Source: Paramagnetospirillum magneticum AMB-1
Lineage (GTDB): Bacteria > Pseudomonadota > Alphaproteobacteria > Rhodospirillales > Magnetospirillaceae
Length of the DNA: 64,000 bases
NCBI RefSeq assembly: GCF_000009985.1
Contig: NC_007626.1
Location: forward strand, 3,651,943 to 3,715,942
Direction of reading: 5' to 3'
The notes beneath the pieces were generated by a model. The model saw only the letters and a program-made list of their open reading frames with translations, was not told the DNA's origin and did not search any database. This document shows positions 52,935-60,476 of this stretch, piece by piece. Within the stretch, counting starts at the first letter, position 1; each line of letters opens with the position of its first letter. The position numbers and the translations under genes are program-made.

Positions 52935-53744
52935 TCAGCAGCTGAACAGTACGGGGATGGAGGCGTGGGCCAGGATGTGGCGGGTGCCGGCGCCGGCCTT
53001 GCCAGAGAAGGACAGGGTGCGGCCCACATGGCCGCCGATGACCAGCAGGTCGGCATCGATGTCGTAGGCCCGCGACAGCAGGGAGTCCATGATGCCGAGG
53101 CCCTCGGTATTGACCCGCTCGCCGTGGACGGGCAGGCCGTGGACGCGCAGATGGTCGATGACGTCGACCCGGGGCGTGGTGGAATCCATGGGGGCGAAGC
53201 CGCGCACCGAGGCGACCAGCACCTCGTCGGCGCCTTCCACCAGGGGGAGGCAATCGTGCAGGGCGCGTGCCGCCTGCTTGCCCGAACGCCAGCCGATGAC
53301 CACCTTCTTGCCCAGGGGGCGATGGGTGTATTCCACGGGCACCACCAGGACGGGGCGGCCGGAATTGAGGATGATCTGCTCGACCATGGTCTCGGGCACG
53401 TTCTTGCCGTAGGCGGCGGGCTGGGAGACGATCACCAGGTCCACGTAGTGGCTGCAGAACACCGCCTCGCCCAGCAGATCGGTCTCGGCGCCGTGGACGA
53501 TCTGCCACCAGCGGGTTTCGAGGCCGGCGGTCGCCGCCTCGAAGGCCTGGCGGGCGGCGTCGGCCTGGGCCAGCAAGGTGTTGCTGGGATGGCGGGCGAC
53601 CATGGCGGTGGGGCTGATTTCCTTGCGCGCGAACAGGCCGGTCAGCCGCGCGCCGAAGCGCTGCGCCTGGGCCACCGCCAGGGCCAGAGTGCCGCTATCC
53701 ACCTTGTCGCCGTCCAGATGGACGAGAATGTCCTTGATGTTCAT
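52935..53744 (-). CDS. Tandem universal stress protein
   Basis: 269 residues with two UspA-type halves. First: MNIKDILVHLDGDKVDSGTL to ILNSGRPVLVVPVEY. Second: KKVVIGWRSGKQAARALHDC to HILAHASIPVLFSC, with the ATP-loop-like GGHVGRTLSFSGKAGAGTRH. Start MNIKD at 53744 has GGGTGGGG upstream; an ATG further back is less likely. Role in stress survival is family-based. Confidence 0.9.
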   Translation of the reverse strand: MNIKDILVHLDGDKVDSGTLALAVAQAQRFGARLTGLFARKEISPTAMVARHPSNTLLAQADAARQAFEAATAGLETRWWQIVHGAETDLLGEAVFCSHYVDLVIVSQPAAYGKNVPETMVEQIILNSGRPVLVVPVEYTHRPLGKKVVIGWRSGKQAARALHDCLPLVEGADEVLVASVRGFAPMDSTTPRVDVIDHLRVHGLPVHGERVNTEGLGIMDSLLSRAYDIDADLLVIGGHVGRTLSFSGKAGAGTRHILAHASIPVLFSC

Positions 53745-53852
53745 GACCCCACCCTGTGTCCGGTATCGTTGTCTTTTCCGGTCAGGATAGTTCACCCCCG
53801 GCGGAGGCGCACGTCAAGCGAAATTGCGCAAATCGGTATTGGTTTGCGTCTT

Positions 53853-54530
53853 TTATGACTCGCTCCAGCCGCACCCTTTCAGGACCGACAGCATGTGCTC
53901 GGGGACCGGAGCCTCGGCGGCGATGGGGGGCTTGCCCGCGTGGAAGGGCAGGACGATGCGGCGCGAATGCAGCATCAGCCGGTCGCCGGCCAGGGTGCCG
54001 GTGCCTCGGCCATAGATGGAATCGCCCACCAGGGGGTGGCCGATGGCGGCGCAATGGGCGCGGATCTGATGGGTCCGCCCGGTGAGCGGCCGGCATTCCA
54101 GCCAGGAAAGCCGCCCATCCGATCCCAGCAGCCGCCATTGGGTGACCGAGGCCAGGCCGGTGCGGTCCACCTCCATGCGCCAGCCGAACTTCTTTTCGCG
54201 CTTCTTCAGGGCATAGTCGATGACGCCCTGGTCCTCTCGCGGCTTGCCCACCACCACGGCCCAGTAGGTCTTGTCGGCCAGCCCCTTGGCGAACAGCTCG
54301 CCCAGCCCGGCCAGGGCCTTGGAGGTCCGCCCCAGCACCAGACAGCCCGAGGTCTCGCGGTCCAGGCGATGGGCCAGTTCCGGCCGCCGCTTGAGGCCGA
54401 AACTGAGCGCATCGAGGTAAAGCATCAGATGCTCGCCCCCCTTCGGCCCGGCATGCACCGCCAGCCCGGCCGGCTTGTCGATGATCAGCACGGCCGGGTC
54501 GCGGTACAGCAGGCGCGCAAGCAGATCCAT
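53853..54530 (-). CDS. RluA-family RNA pseudouridine synthase
   Basis: 225 residues, short and lacking an S4 domain. Seen: motif I IIDKPAGLAVHAGP, the catalytic Asp motif HRLDRETSGCLVLG near residue 55, and RPLTGRTHQIRAHCAAIGHP. Isomerises uridine in rRNA or tRNA; the target site cannot be read from sequence. It lies 6 bases downstream of the RND pump gene, in the same direction. Confidence 0.92.
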   Translation of the reverse strand: MDLLARLLYRDPAVLIIDKPAGLAVHAGPKGGEHLMLYLDALSFGLKRRPELAHRLDRETSGCLVLGRTSKALAGLGELFAKGLADKTYWAVVVGKPREDQGVIDYALKKREKKFGWRMEVDRTGLASVTQWRLLGSDGRLSWLECRPLTGRTHQIRAHCAAIGHPLVGDSIYGRGTGTLAGDRLMLHSRRIVLPFHAGKPPIAAEAPVPEHMLSVLKGCGWSES

Positions 54531-54536
54531 GCGGGT

Positions 54537-57500
54537 CTAGTCCGCCACCGCCGCCGCATCCGCGTCCGCCGGGCCGGCGACGTGACCATGGGCGTGGCGC
54601 TCCTGGGCGGCTTCGCTGACGCCCCGGCGCTGGGCCGCCACGAAGGTGTAGATCACCGGCAGCACGAACAGGGTGAAGGCCGTGCCGATGCTCATGCCCG
54701 CCACGATCACCACGGCGATGGAGAAGCGTGACGCCGCTCCCGCCCCGTGGGCGAACAGCAGCGGGATCAGGCCCGCCACCATGGCCGCCGTGGTCATCAG
54801 GATGGGCCGCAACCGAAGACCGGCCGCCACCATCACCGCCTGGGCGCGGTCGAGACCCTCGGCCTCTTGGCGCTCGCGCGCCACCTCGCAGATCAGGATG
54901 CCGTGCTTGGTGATCAGGCCGATCAGGGTGACGAGGCCCACCTGGGTGTAGATGTTCATGCTGGCCACGCCGAGAGCCAGGGGGATCAGGGCGCCGCAGA
55001 TGGACAGCGGCACCGAGACCATGATCACCAGCGGATCGCGGAAGCTTTCGAACTGGGCCGACAGCACCAGGAAGATGATGATCAGGGCGAAGACGAAGGT
55101 CATCGCCAGGGCGTTGCCCTCCTGCACGTATTGCCGCGACTGGCCGGCGTAATCCACCGTGGTGCCCTGGGGAAGGACTTCCTGGGCGATGGAGCGCAGC
55201 AGTTCCAGCGCCTGGCCCAGCGTCACGCCGGGCATGGGAAAGGCCTGGATGGTCACCGAGTTCAACTGGTTGAACTGGTTGAGCGACACCGGGCGCACCG
55301 ACGAGCCCAGGCTGACCAGCGACGACAGCGGCACCGCCCCGCCCGAGGACGAGCGCACGTGATAGCGGCCCAACTGGGCGGGGTCGAGGCGGAATTCCCG
55401 CGGGACCTGGGGGATCACCTGATAGGAGCGGCCCTGGAGATTGACCAGATTGACGTAATTGCCGCCGGTCATGGTGCCCAGGGCGTCACCGATCTGCTGC
55501 ATGGAGATGCCGTAGGCCGCCGCCTTGTCGCGGTCGATGACCACCTGGGTCTGGGGGCTTTCGATCTTCAGATCGGCATCGATGAAGGCGAACATGCCCG
55601 AGGCTTGCGCCCGCTTCATCACCTCGCCCTGAATCTCGTTGAGCTGCTGGTAATCGACGATGGAGGACAGCACGAACTGCACCGGCAGGCCGTCGACACC
55701 CGGCAGGGGCGGCGGCGGGAATACCGAGGCCTTGACCCCCGACACCTCGTTCAGGGCCTGCTGGATGGCGGCGGTCAGCGCCTTGGCCGAGAGCTTGCGG
55801 TCCTCCCAGGGGGTCAGCACCGCACCGCCGAATCCCTGGCTGATGGCGCCCATGCCGTTGATCAGGAAGGTCTCGTTGGTCTCGGGGAAGGCCTTCAGCT
55901 TGGCGGAAATCTGGTGGGAAAACGCCTCCATGAAGTCCGTATTGGCCGAGGCCGGGCCGTTATAGGCGGTGAACACCACGCCCTGGTCCTCTTCCGGCGC
56001 CAGTTCGGTGGGCACCGCCAGGAACAGGAAGGGCAGCGAACCCAGCACGATCATGGCGAAGATCAGGGTGGTCGGCCGGTCGGCCAGGGAGGCCGCCAGC
56101 CACACCTCGTATTTGGCCCGCACCCGGTCAAAGGTGCGGTCGATCAGTGCGGTCAGCCCCTTCTTGTCGTCGTCGTGCTTCAGGATCTTGGAACACATCA
56201 TGGGCGACAGGGTCAGGGCGATGATGCCCGACACCACCACCGACCCGGCCAGGGTCAGGGCGAATTCCTTGAACAGGGAGCCGGTCAGCCCGCCCATGAA
56301 GGCGATGGGGGCATAGACGGCGGCCAGGGTGATGGTCATGGAGATGACCGGTCCGGCAATCTCGCGCGTGCCCACCAGGGCGGCGCGGAAGGGCGTCAGC
56401 CCCTCCTCGATATGGCGGTGGACGTTCTCCACCACCACGATGGCGTCGTCCACCACCAGGCCGATGGCCAGAACCATGGCCAGCAGGGTCAGCAGGTTGA
56501 TGGAAAAGCCGAGCGACAGCAGCAGCACCGCCACGCCGATCAGCGACAGCGGCACGGTGACCACCGGAATGACCACCGAGCGCACCGAGCCCATGAAGAA
56601 GAAGATCACCACCATGACGATGATGGCGGCTTCGGCGATGGTCTTGGCCACCTCGGTGATGGCGGCGTCGATGAACAGGGTGGAATCATAGGCGATCTTG
56701 GCGGTGAGGCCGGGCGGCAACTGGGCCTGCAGGGCGGGCAGAGCCACTTCGCGCACCTCACGGATCACCGACAGGGGATTGGCTTCGGGCGTGGTGTAGA
56801 TGCCCACGAAGATGGCGCGCTCGTCACCGGCGAACACGCTCATGTCGTCGTTTTCCGGCCCCAGTTCCACGCCGGCCACATCACCGAGCCGCACGAGGCG
56901 CGAGCCGTCATGCTTGATCACCAGCTGGCGGAACTCCTCGACGCTTTTCAGGTCGGTGGAGGCCTGGGTGTTGACCACGTCATAGGCGCCCTTGGTAGAG
57001 CCCGAGGCCGAGGTGAAGTTGTTGCTGGTCAGGGCTGTCTTCAGATCGTCCGGCCCCATGCCGTGCTGGGCCAGCTTTTCCGGGTCGAGCCAGACGCGCA
57101 TGGAGAATTTCTGGCCGCCGTACAGTTCCGGATTGGCGACGCCGGGCACGGCGGCCAGCTTGGGCTGGACCACCCGCATGACGTAATCGGTGATCTGCTG
57201 CTGGGAGAGGCGGTCCGACGAGAAGGCGAGATAGGCCGAGGCGAAGCTTTGGCCCGTCTCCTTCTTGATGATGGAATCGTTGATGCCCTTGGGCAGCAGG
57301 CTCTTGACCTCGGCCACCTTGCTCATCACCCCGGTCATGGCGGTTTCCGGGTCGTCGTTGAGCCGGATGAAGGCCTTGACCTCGCTGACGCCCTGGATAG
57401 AGCGCGACGTCAGGTAGTTGATGCCCTCGGCCGTGGCCACCGCCTTCTGGATCGGCTGGGTGACGAAGCCCTGGATCATGTCGGCATCGGCGCCGGGAAA

Positions 57501-57644
57501 GGTGGTGGTGATGGTGATGACCGTGTTGGTCATCTCGGGATACTGGCGCACCGGCAGGCTCATCAGGGCGCGCAGGCCGATGAACAGGATCAGCAGGCTG
57601 ACCACCGCGGCCAGTACCGGCCGCTTGATGAAGATATCGAACAT
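54537..57644 (-). CDS. RND-family efflux transporter (HAE1/AcrB type)
   Basis: 1035-residue inner-membrane proton-drug antiporter starting MFDIFIKRPVLAAVVSLLIL. Seen: twelve expected helices, the proton-relay Asp pair in GLVVDDAIVVVENVHRH, and GSVVVSGIIALTLSPMMC. The start overlaps the stop of the adaptor gene (TGATG), so the two are coupled. No outer-membrane TolC-like gene is present here. Confidence 0.94.
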   Translation of the reverse strand: MFDIFIKRPVLAAVVSLLILFIGLRALMSLPVRQYPEMTNTVITITTTFPGADADMIQGFVTQPIQKAVATAEGINYLTSRSIQGVSEVKAFIRLNDDPETAMTGVMSKVAEVKSLLPKGINDSIIKKETGQSFASAYLAFSSDRLSQQQITDYVMRVVQPKLAAVPGVANPELYGGQKFSMRVWLDPEKLAQHGMGPDDLKTALTSNNFTSASGSTKGAYDVVNTQASTDLKSVEEFRQLVIKHDGSRLVRLGDVAGVELGPENDDMSVFAGDERAIFVGIYTTPEANPLSVIREVREVALPALQAQLPPGLTAKIAYDSTLFIDAAITEVAKTIAEAAIIVMVVIFFFMGSVRSVVIPVVTVPLSLIGVAVLLLSLGFSINLLTLLAMVLAIGLVVDDAIVVVENVHRHIEEGLTPFRAALVGTREIAGPVISMTITLAAVYAPIAFMGGLTGSLFKEFALTLAGSVVVSGIIALTLSPMMCSKILKHDDDKKGLTALIDRTFDRVRAKYEVWLAASLADRPTTLIFAMIVLGSLPFLFLAVPTELAPEEDQGVVFTAYNGPASANTDFMEAFSHQISAKLKAFPETNETFLINGMGAISQGFGGAVLTPWEDRKLSAKALTAAIQQALNEVSGVKASVFPPPPLPGVDGLPVQFVLSSIVDYQQLNEIQGEVMKRAQASGMFAFIDADLKIESPQTQVVIDRDKAAAYGISMQQIGDALGTMTGGNYVNLVNLQGRSYQVIPQVPREFRLDPAQLGRYHVRSSSGGAVPLSSLVSLGSSVRPVSLNQFNQLNSVTIQAFPMPGVTLGQALELLRSIAQEVLPQGTTVDYAGQSRQYVQEGNALAMTFVFALIIIFLVLSAQFESFRDPLVIMVSVPLSICGALIPLALGVASMNIYTQVGLVTLIGLITKHGILICEVARERQEAEGLDRAQAVMVAAGLRLRPILMTTAAMVAGLIPLLFAHGAGAASRFSIAVVIVAGMSIGTAFTLFVLPVIYTFVAAQRRGVSEAAQERHAHGHVAGPADADAAAVAD

Positions 57645-58768
57645 CACTGCACCGTCCCGGCGGCCGCCGTCTTCAGGGGATCGCTGGCCGCCACGTGAAT
57701 CAGCGAGCCGTGCTCCAGCTTGACCTGACCCGAGGTGACCACCACGTCGCCGGCGGCGACGCCCGACTTGATGACCACCAGACCGTCCTTGCGCTCGCCC
57801 AGGCTGACCACGACGCGCTCGGCCTTGGAGACCGTCTTGCCGTCGGCACCGGCTTCCTCCTTGACCACGAACACCGCGTCGCCGTGCAGGTTGTAGGCCA
57901 CCGCCGAGCCCGGAACCGTCACCACCGGAGCGCCGGCGGGCCGCTCGATCTCGATGCGGGCGAACATGCCGGGACGCAGCCGCCCCTCGGCGTTGGGAAA
58001 GCGGGCCTGAACCGAAACCATGCCGGTCTTGGCATCCACCAGCGGCTCGATGGCGGCCACCTGGCCCTCGAAGGTCACGCCCGGCCAGGCGTCGGTGGTC
58101 ATGCGCACCGTCTGGCCGATTCCCAGCAGGGAAAGATCCTTCTGCGACACGGTGAAGTCGCACAGCATCAGCGACAGATCCTGCAGATTGACCACCATCT
58201 GGCCCGGCTGGACATACTGGCCCAGATCGATCTTGCGCACACCCAGGCGGCCGTCGAAGGGCGCCGCGATGGTCTTCTTGGCGATCTGGGCCTGCAGCCC
58301 GCCCACCTTGGCCTGCTTGACCTTGAGTTCCGCCTCGGTCTTTTCCAGGGCTGCGACGCTGACCGTATCGGAGCGCACCAGCTTCATATTGCGGTCATGG
58401 CTGGTCTTGGCCAGGCCCAGTTCGGCCTGGGCGCTGCGCAGGTCGCCCATCTCCACGTCGGTGTCCAGTTGCACCAGCACCTGGCCCCTCTTGACGTCCT
58501 GTCCCGACTCGAAGCTGATGGCCTTGACCAGACCGGCCACCGAGCCGGAAATGTCGACGCCGTTGACCGCCTGCAGCGTGCCCACCGCCGGCACCACCAC
58601 GCGCCAGTCGACCATCTGGGCCTTGGCGGTGGTCACCGAGATCACCGGCTTGGGCATGGTGGCGAAGAACTGCTTGATCATGTGGTTCTTGAAGGCGACG
58701 AAGCCGAAGACTCCTCCGAACACGATGGCAGAGCCCGCCAGCATGATGATCATCCGTTTGGCTTTCAT
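57644..58768 (-). CDS. RND efflux periplasmic adaptor (membrane fusion protein)
   Basis: 374 residues with an N-terminal membrane anchor (IIMLAGSAIVFGGVFGFVAF), a lipoyl-like half-motif (VSGSVAGLV region: GVDISGSVAGLVKAISFESG), a helical hairpin, and a beta-barrel domain (RPGMFARIEI). Links the pump to an outer-membrane channel. Transcribed between the TetR gene and the pump gene. Confidence 0.93.
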   Translation of the reverse strand: MKAKRMIIMLAGSAIVFGGVFGFVAFKNHMIKQFFATMPKPVISVTTAKAQMVDWRVVVPAVGTLQAVNGVDISGSVAGLVKAISFESGQDVKRGQVLVQLDTDVEMGDLRSAQAELGLAKTSHDRNMKLVRSDTVSVAALEKTEAELKVKQAKVGGLQAQIAKKTIAAPFDGRLGVRKIDLGQYVQPGQMVVNLQDLSLMLCDFTVSQKDLSLLGIGQTVRMTTDAWPGVTFEGQVAAIEPLVDAKTGMVSVQARFPNAEGRLRPGMFARIEIERPAGAPVVTVPGSAVAYNLHGDAVFVVKEEAGADGKTVSKAERVVVSLGERKDGLVVIKSGVAAGDVVVTSGQVKLEHGSLIHVAASDPLKTAAAGTVQ

Positions 58769-58781
58769 GGCGTAGGCTCCG

Positions 58782-59309
58782 TTACTGCAGAAGGTCGAGG
58801 GCGTGCCGCTTGAGGCGCTCGGCCCCCTCGGCGTCGCTGAGGTTGATCCCCATCAGGCGCTGGAAATAGACGCCGTCCATGGCGGTGCAGATCAGCCCGG
58901 CCCGCTGCAGGTCGGGACTGTCGCTCTTGATGCGCTCCATCCAGCGGTCGTACATAGCCTGGATGGGGGCGACCAGGTCTGGATTAACGGTGACGGCGGC
59001 CAGCAGGGCGCCGCCCACCGGATCGAAGGCCGGGCCGTTGGGGTCGAAGCAGGCGTTCACCAGGGTCCGGGCCCAGCGATAGGGACCTTCCGGCTGATGC
59101 TCGTAATGCTCGCGGTTGAGCTGATCGCACTGGTCGATCAGACGCTGGACCATGCCGCGGATCAGATCGTCCTTGCTCTTGAAATGATAGAGAACGCCGC
59201 CCTTGCTGATGCCCGCCTCCTTGGCGGCCGCGTCCAGGGTCAGCTTGGCCACCCCCTGGTCGCGCACGATGGCCATGGCGGAATCGATGATCTTGTCGCG
59301 GGTGCTCAT
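58782..59309 (-). CDS. TetR-family repressor of the RND operon
   Basis: 175 residues: helix-turn-helix LTLDAAAKEAGISKGGVLYH near residue 25-45 followed by FKSKDDLI, the TetR signature, then a divergent ligand domain. First gene of the tetR-adaptor-pump operon, 13 bases before the adaptor. A palindromic site lies just upstream, so autoregulation of the whole operon is likely. The inducer is unknown. Confidence 0.92.
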   Translation of the reverse strand: MSTRDKIIDSAMAIVRDQGVAKLTLDAAAKEAGISKGGVLYHFKSKDDLIRGMVQRLIDQCDQLNREHYEHQPEGPYRWARTLVNACFDPNGPAFDPVGGALLAAVTVNPDLVAPIQAMYDRWMERIKSDSPDLQRAGLICTAMDGVYFQRLMGINLSDAEGAERLKRHALDLLQ

Positions 59310-59325
59310 TGCGAATTCAGGCCCC

Positions 59326-59353
59326 TTACTGTACCGGCTGGACGGTATAGTAA
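59326..59353. promoter_or_regulatory. Candidate TetR operator
   Basis: TTACTGTACCG and CGGTATAGTAA are inverted arms matching at 10 of 11 positions around a 6-base centre. The site is 17-44 bases upstream of the tetR start codon, the usual place for an autoregulatory operator that also shuts off the pump genes. Confidence 0.75.
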
Positions 59354-59437
59354 AGTGAACTGATGAGTCCAGTCGTACGGACGCATAGGGGGGATGCGGC
59401 CGGCGCTATTCCGTTTGGGAAGTGGGGAATTGATGGG

Positions 59438-59848
59438 TCACGGCGCTTGGATCGGGAACAACTCCACGTGCGTTTCGGCGGTACGGCCGAAATACACGGC
59501 CCGGCGACCGGAAAAGGACACCATGTAGCCCGCACAGCCGGCCGCCCGGACTTTCTTGCAAAATCCGACATAGGTGTAGCCCGCCACCATCCCCTGTGCC
59601 TCGCGGATGGCGGCCTGAACGGCGGCCGTGTCCAGCGACGGGGCGATTGGCGTGTCATCCCGGTGGGTGGACAGCACGACACTGTCGCCGTCGGGACGGT
59701 AATAGGTGGCGCAGGCTCGCCGAAAGTCGACGGCATAGCTCTCGAAACCCTCGGCCATCAGCCTCTCCACGATCTGAGGGAAGGTCATGGCGCCACTTTC
59801 GGCTCCGTCCAGACAGGCCTGGGCCGTGGCGATCCGGCTTGCGTCCAT
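59438..59848 (-). CDS. DUF1398-family protein
   Basis: 136 residues. Seen: FPQIVERLMAEGFESYAVDF near the N-terminus, and YTYVGFCKKVRAAGCAGYMV with VYFGRTAETHVELFP at the end, which match the small DUF1398 family. The ATG at 59848 has GAGGAG six bases upstream; one at 59854 abuts it. It lies 21 bases after the MarR gene in one transcription unit. Function unknown. Confidence 0.85.
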   Translation of the reverse strand: MDASRIATAQACLDGAESGAMTFPQIVERLMAEGFESYAVDFRRACATYYRPDGDSVVLSTHRDDTPIAPSLDTAAVQAAIREAQGMVAGYTYVGFCKKVRAAGCAGYMVSFSGRRAVYFGRTAETHVELFPIQAP

Positions 59849-59869
59849 GGTCATCTCCTCTGCATGGGG

Positions 59870-60325
59870 TCAGTCGACGGGCGTGGCGGTCAGGCCAAGC
59901 CGCGCCACGGTGTCCTTCAGGATAAGCTCCAAGGCCCGGCGCTCCTCCCGGGACAGATGAGCGAAACACGCGGCATCGTTCCGGTCGGCCAGGGCGGCCA
60001 ATTGGGGAACGAATTCCGCCCCCCTGGCGGTCAGGCTCAGGGTTTGCGCCCGCCGGTCGTCGAGGCTGGGCCGCCGGGCGACCAAATTCTTAGCGATCAG
60101 ACGATCAGCAAGCTTGGTGACGGCACCCGGCGTCAGCCCCATCCGCGCCGCCAGCCGGCCGGGGGACAAGGGGTCCTGGCCATAGAGCATGCGCATCAGC
60201 GCCCATTCCGCGACGGTCACCTCCTTTGCCGCCAGCATGCGGGCAAAGGAATGGGAGACGTGGTTGGACACCTGACGAAGCCAGTAGCCAAGGTGAGCGG
60301 TCAATTCCGAGACGGCGGGCGACAT
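59870..60325 (-). CDS. MarR-family transcriptional regulator
   Basis: 151 residues. Winged helix: SPGRLAARMGLTPGAVTKLA near residue 55 and the wing LVARRPSLDDRRAQTLSLT, typical of MarR. Controls itself and the DUF1398 gene if the palindrome just upstream is its operator. Ligand unknown. Confidence 0.92.
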   Translation of the reverse strand: MSPAVSELTAHLGYWLRQVSNHVSHSFARMLAAKEVTVAEWALMRMLYGQDPLSPGRLAARMGLTPGAVTKLADRLIAKNLVARRPSLDDRRAQTLSLTARGAEFVPQLAALADRNDAACFAHLSREERRALELILKDTVARLGLTATPVD

Positions 60326-60343
60326 GGGCGACTCTCGATTTAA

Positions 60344-60382
60344 TTGACTAGGAAACTACATCATTATTATCTTCCTAGTCAA
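60344..60382. promoter_or_regulatory. Candidate MarR operator, two perfect inverted arms
   Basis: TTGACTAGGAA (60344-60354) and TTCCTAGTCAA (60372-60382) are perfect 11-bp inverted arms with 17 bases between. The site begins 19 bases upstream of the marR start. The wide spacing suggests two half-sites or two dimers over the promoter. Confidence 0.75.
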
Positions 60383-60459
60383 CAAATCTGAAGTCCCGCA
60401 CCGCCCCTTGCGGCAGGACGGGCGAAAAGACCGGGGTCTATGTACGCGCGCAGGGCCGC

Positions 60460-60476
60460 GTCCCTTCGCGCATCCC
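60460..60476. repeat. Partial copy of the TIR-flanking repeat
   Basis: GTCCCTTCGCGCATCCC matches 17 bases of the 29-base repeat flanking the TIR gene, in the same orientation as its left copy. It sits at the 3' end of tex, which shows the repeat is not restricted to the TIR locus. Confidence 0.7.

Noticed and set aside
54537..58163. A 1208-residue reading frame covering the RND pump with a long extra N-terminus.
   Set aside because: The pump's true start (MFDIFIKRP) is at 57644; the upstream part is a shadow of the adaptor gene in another frame.
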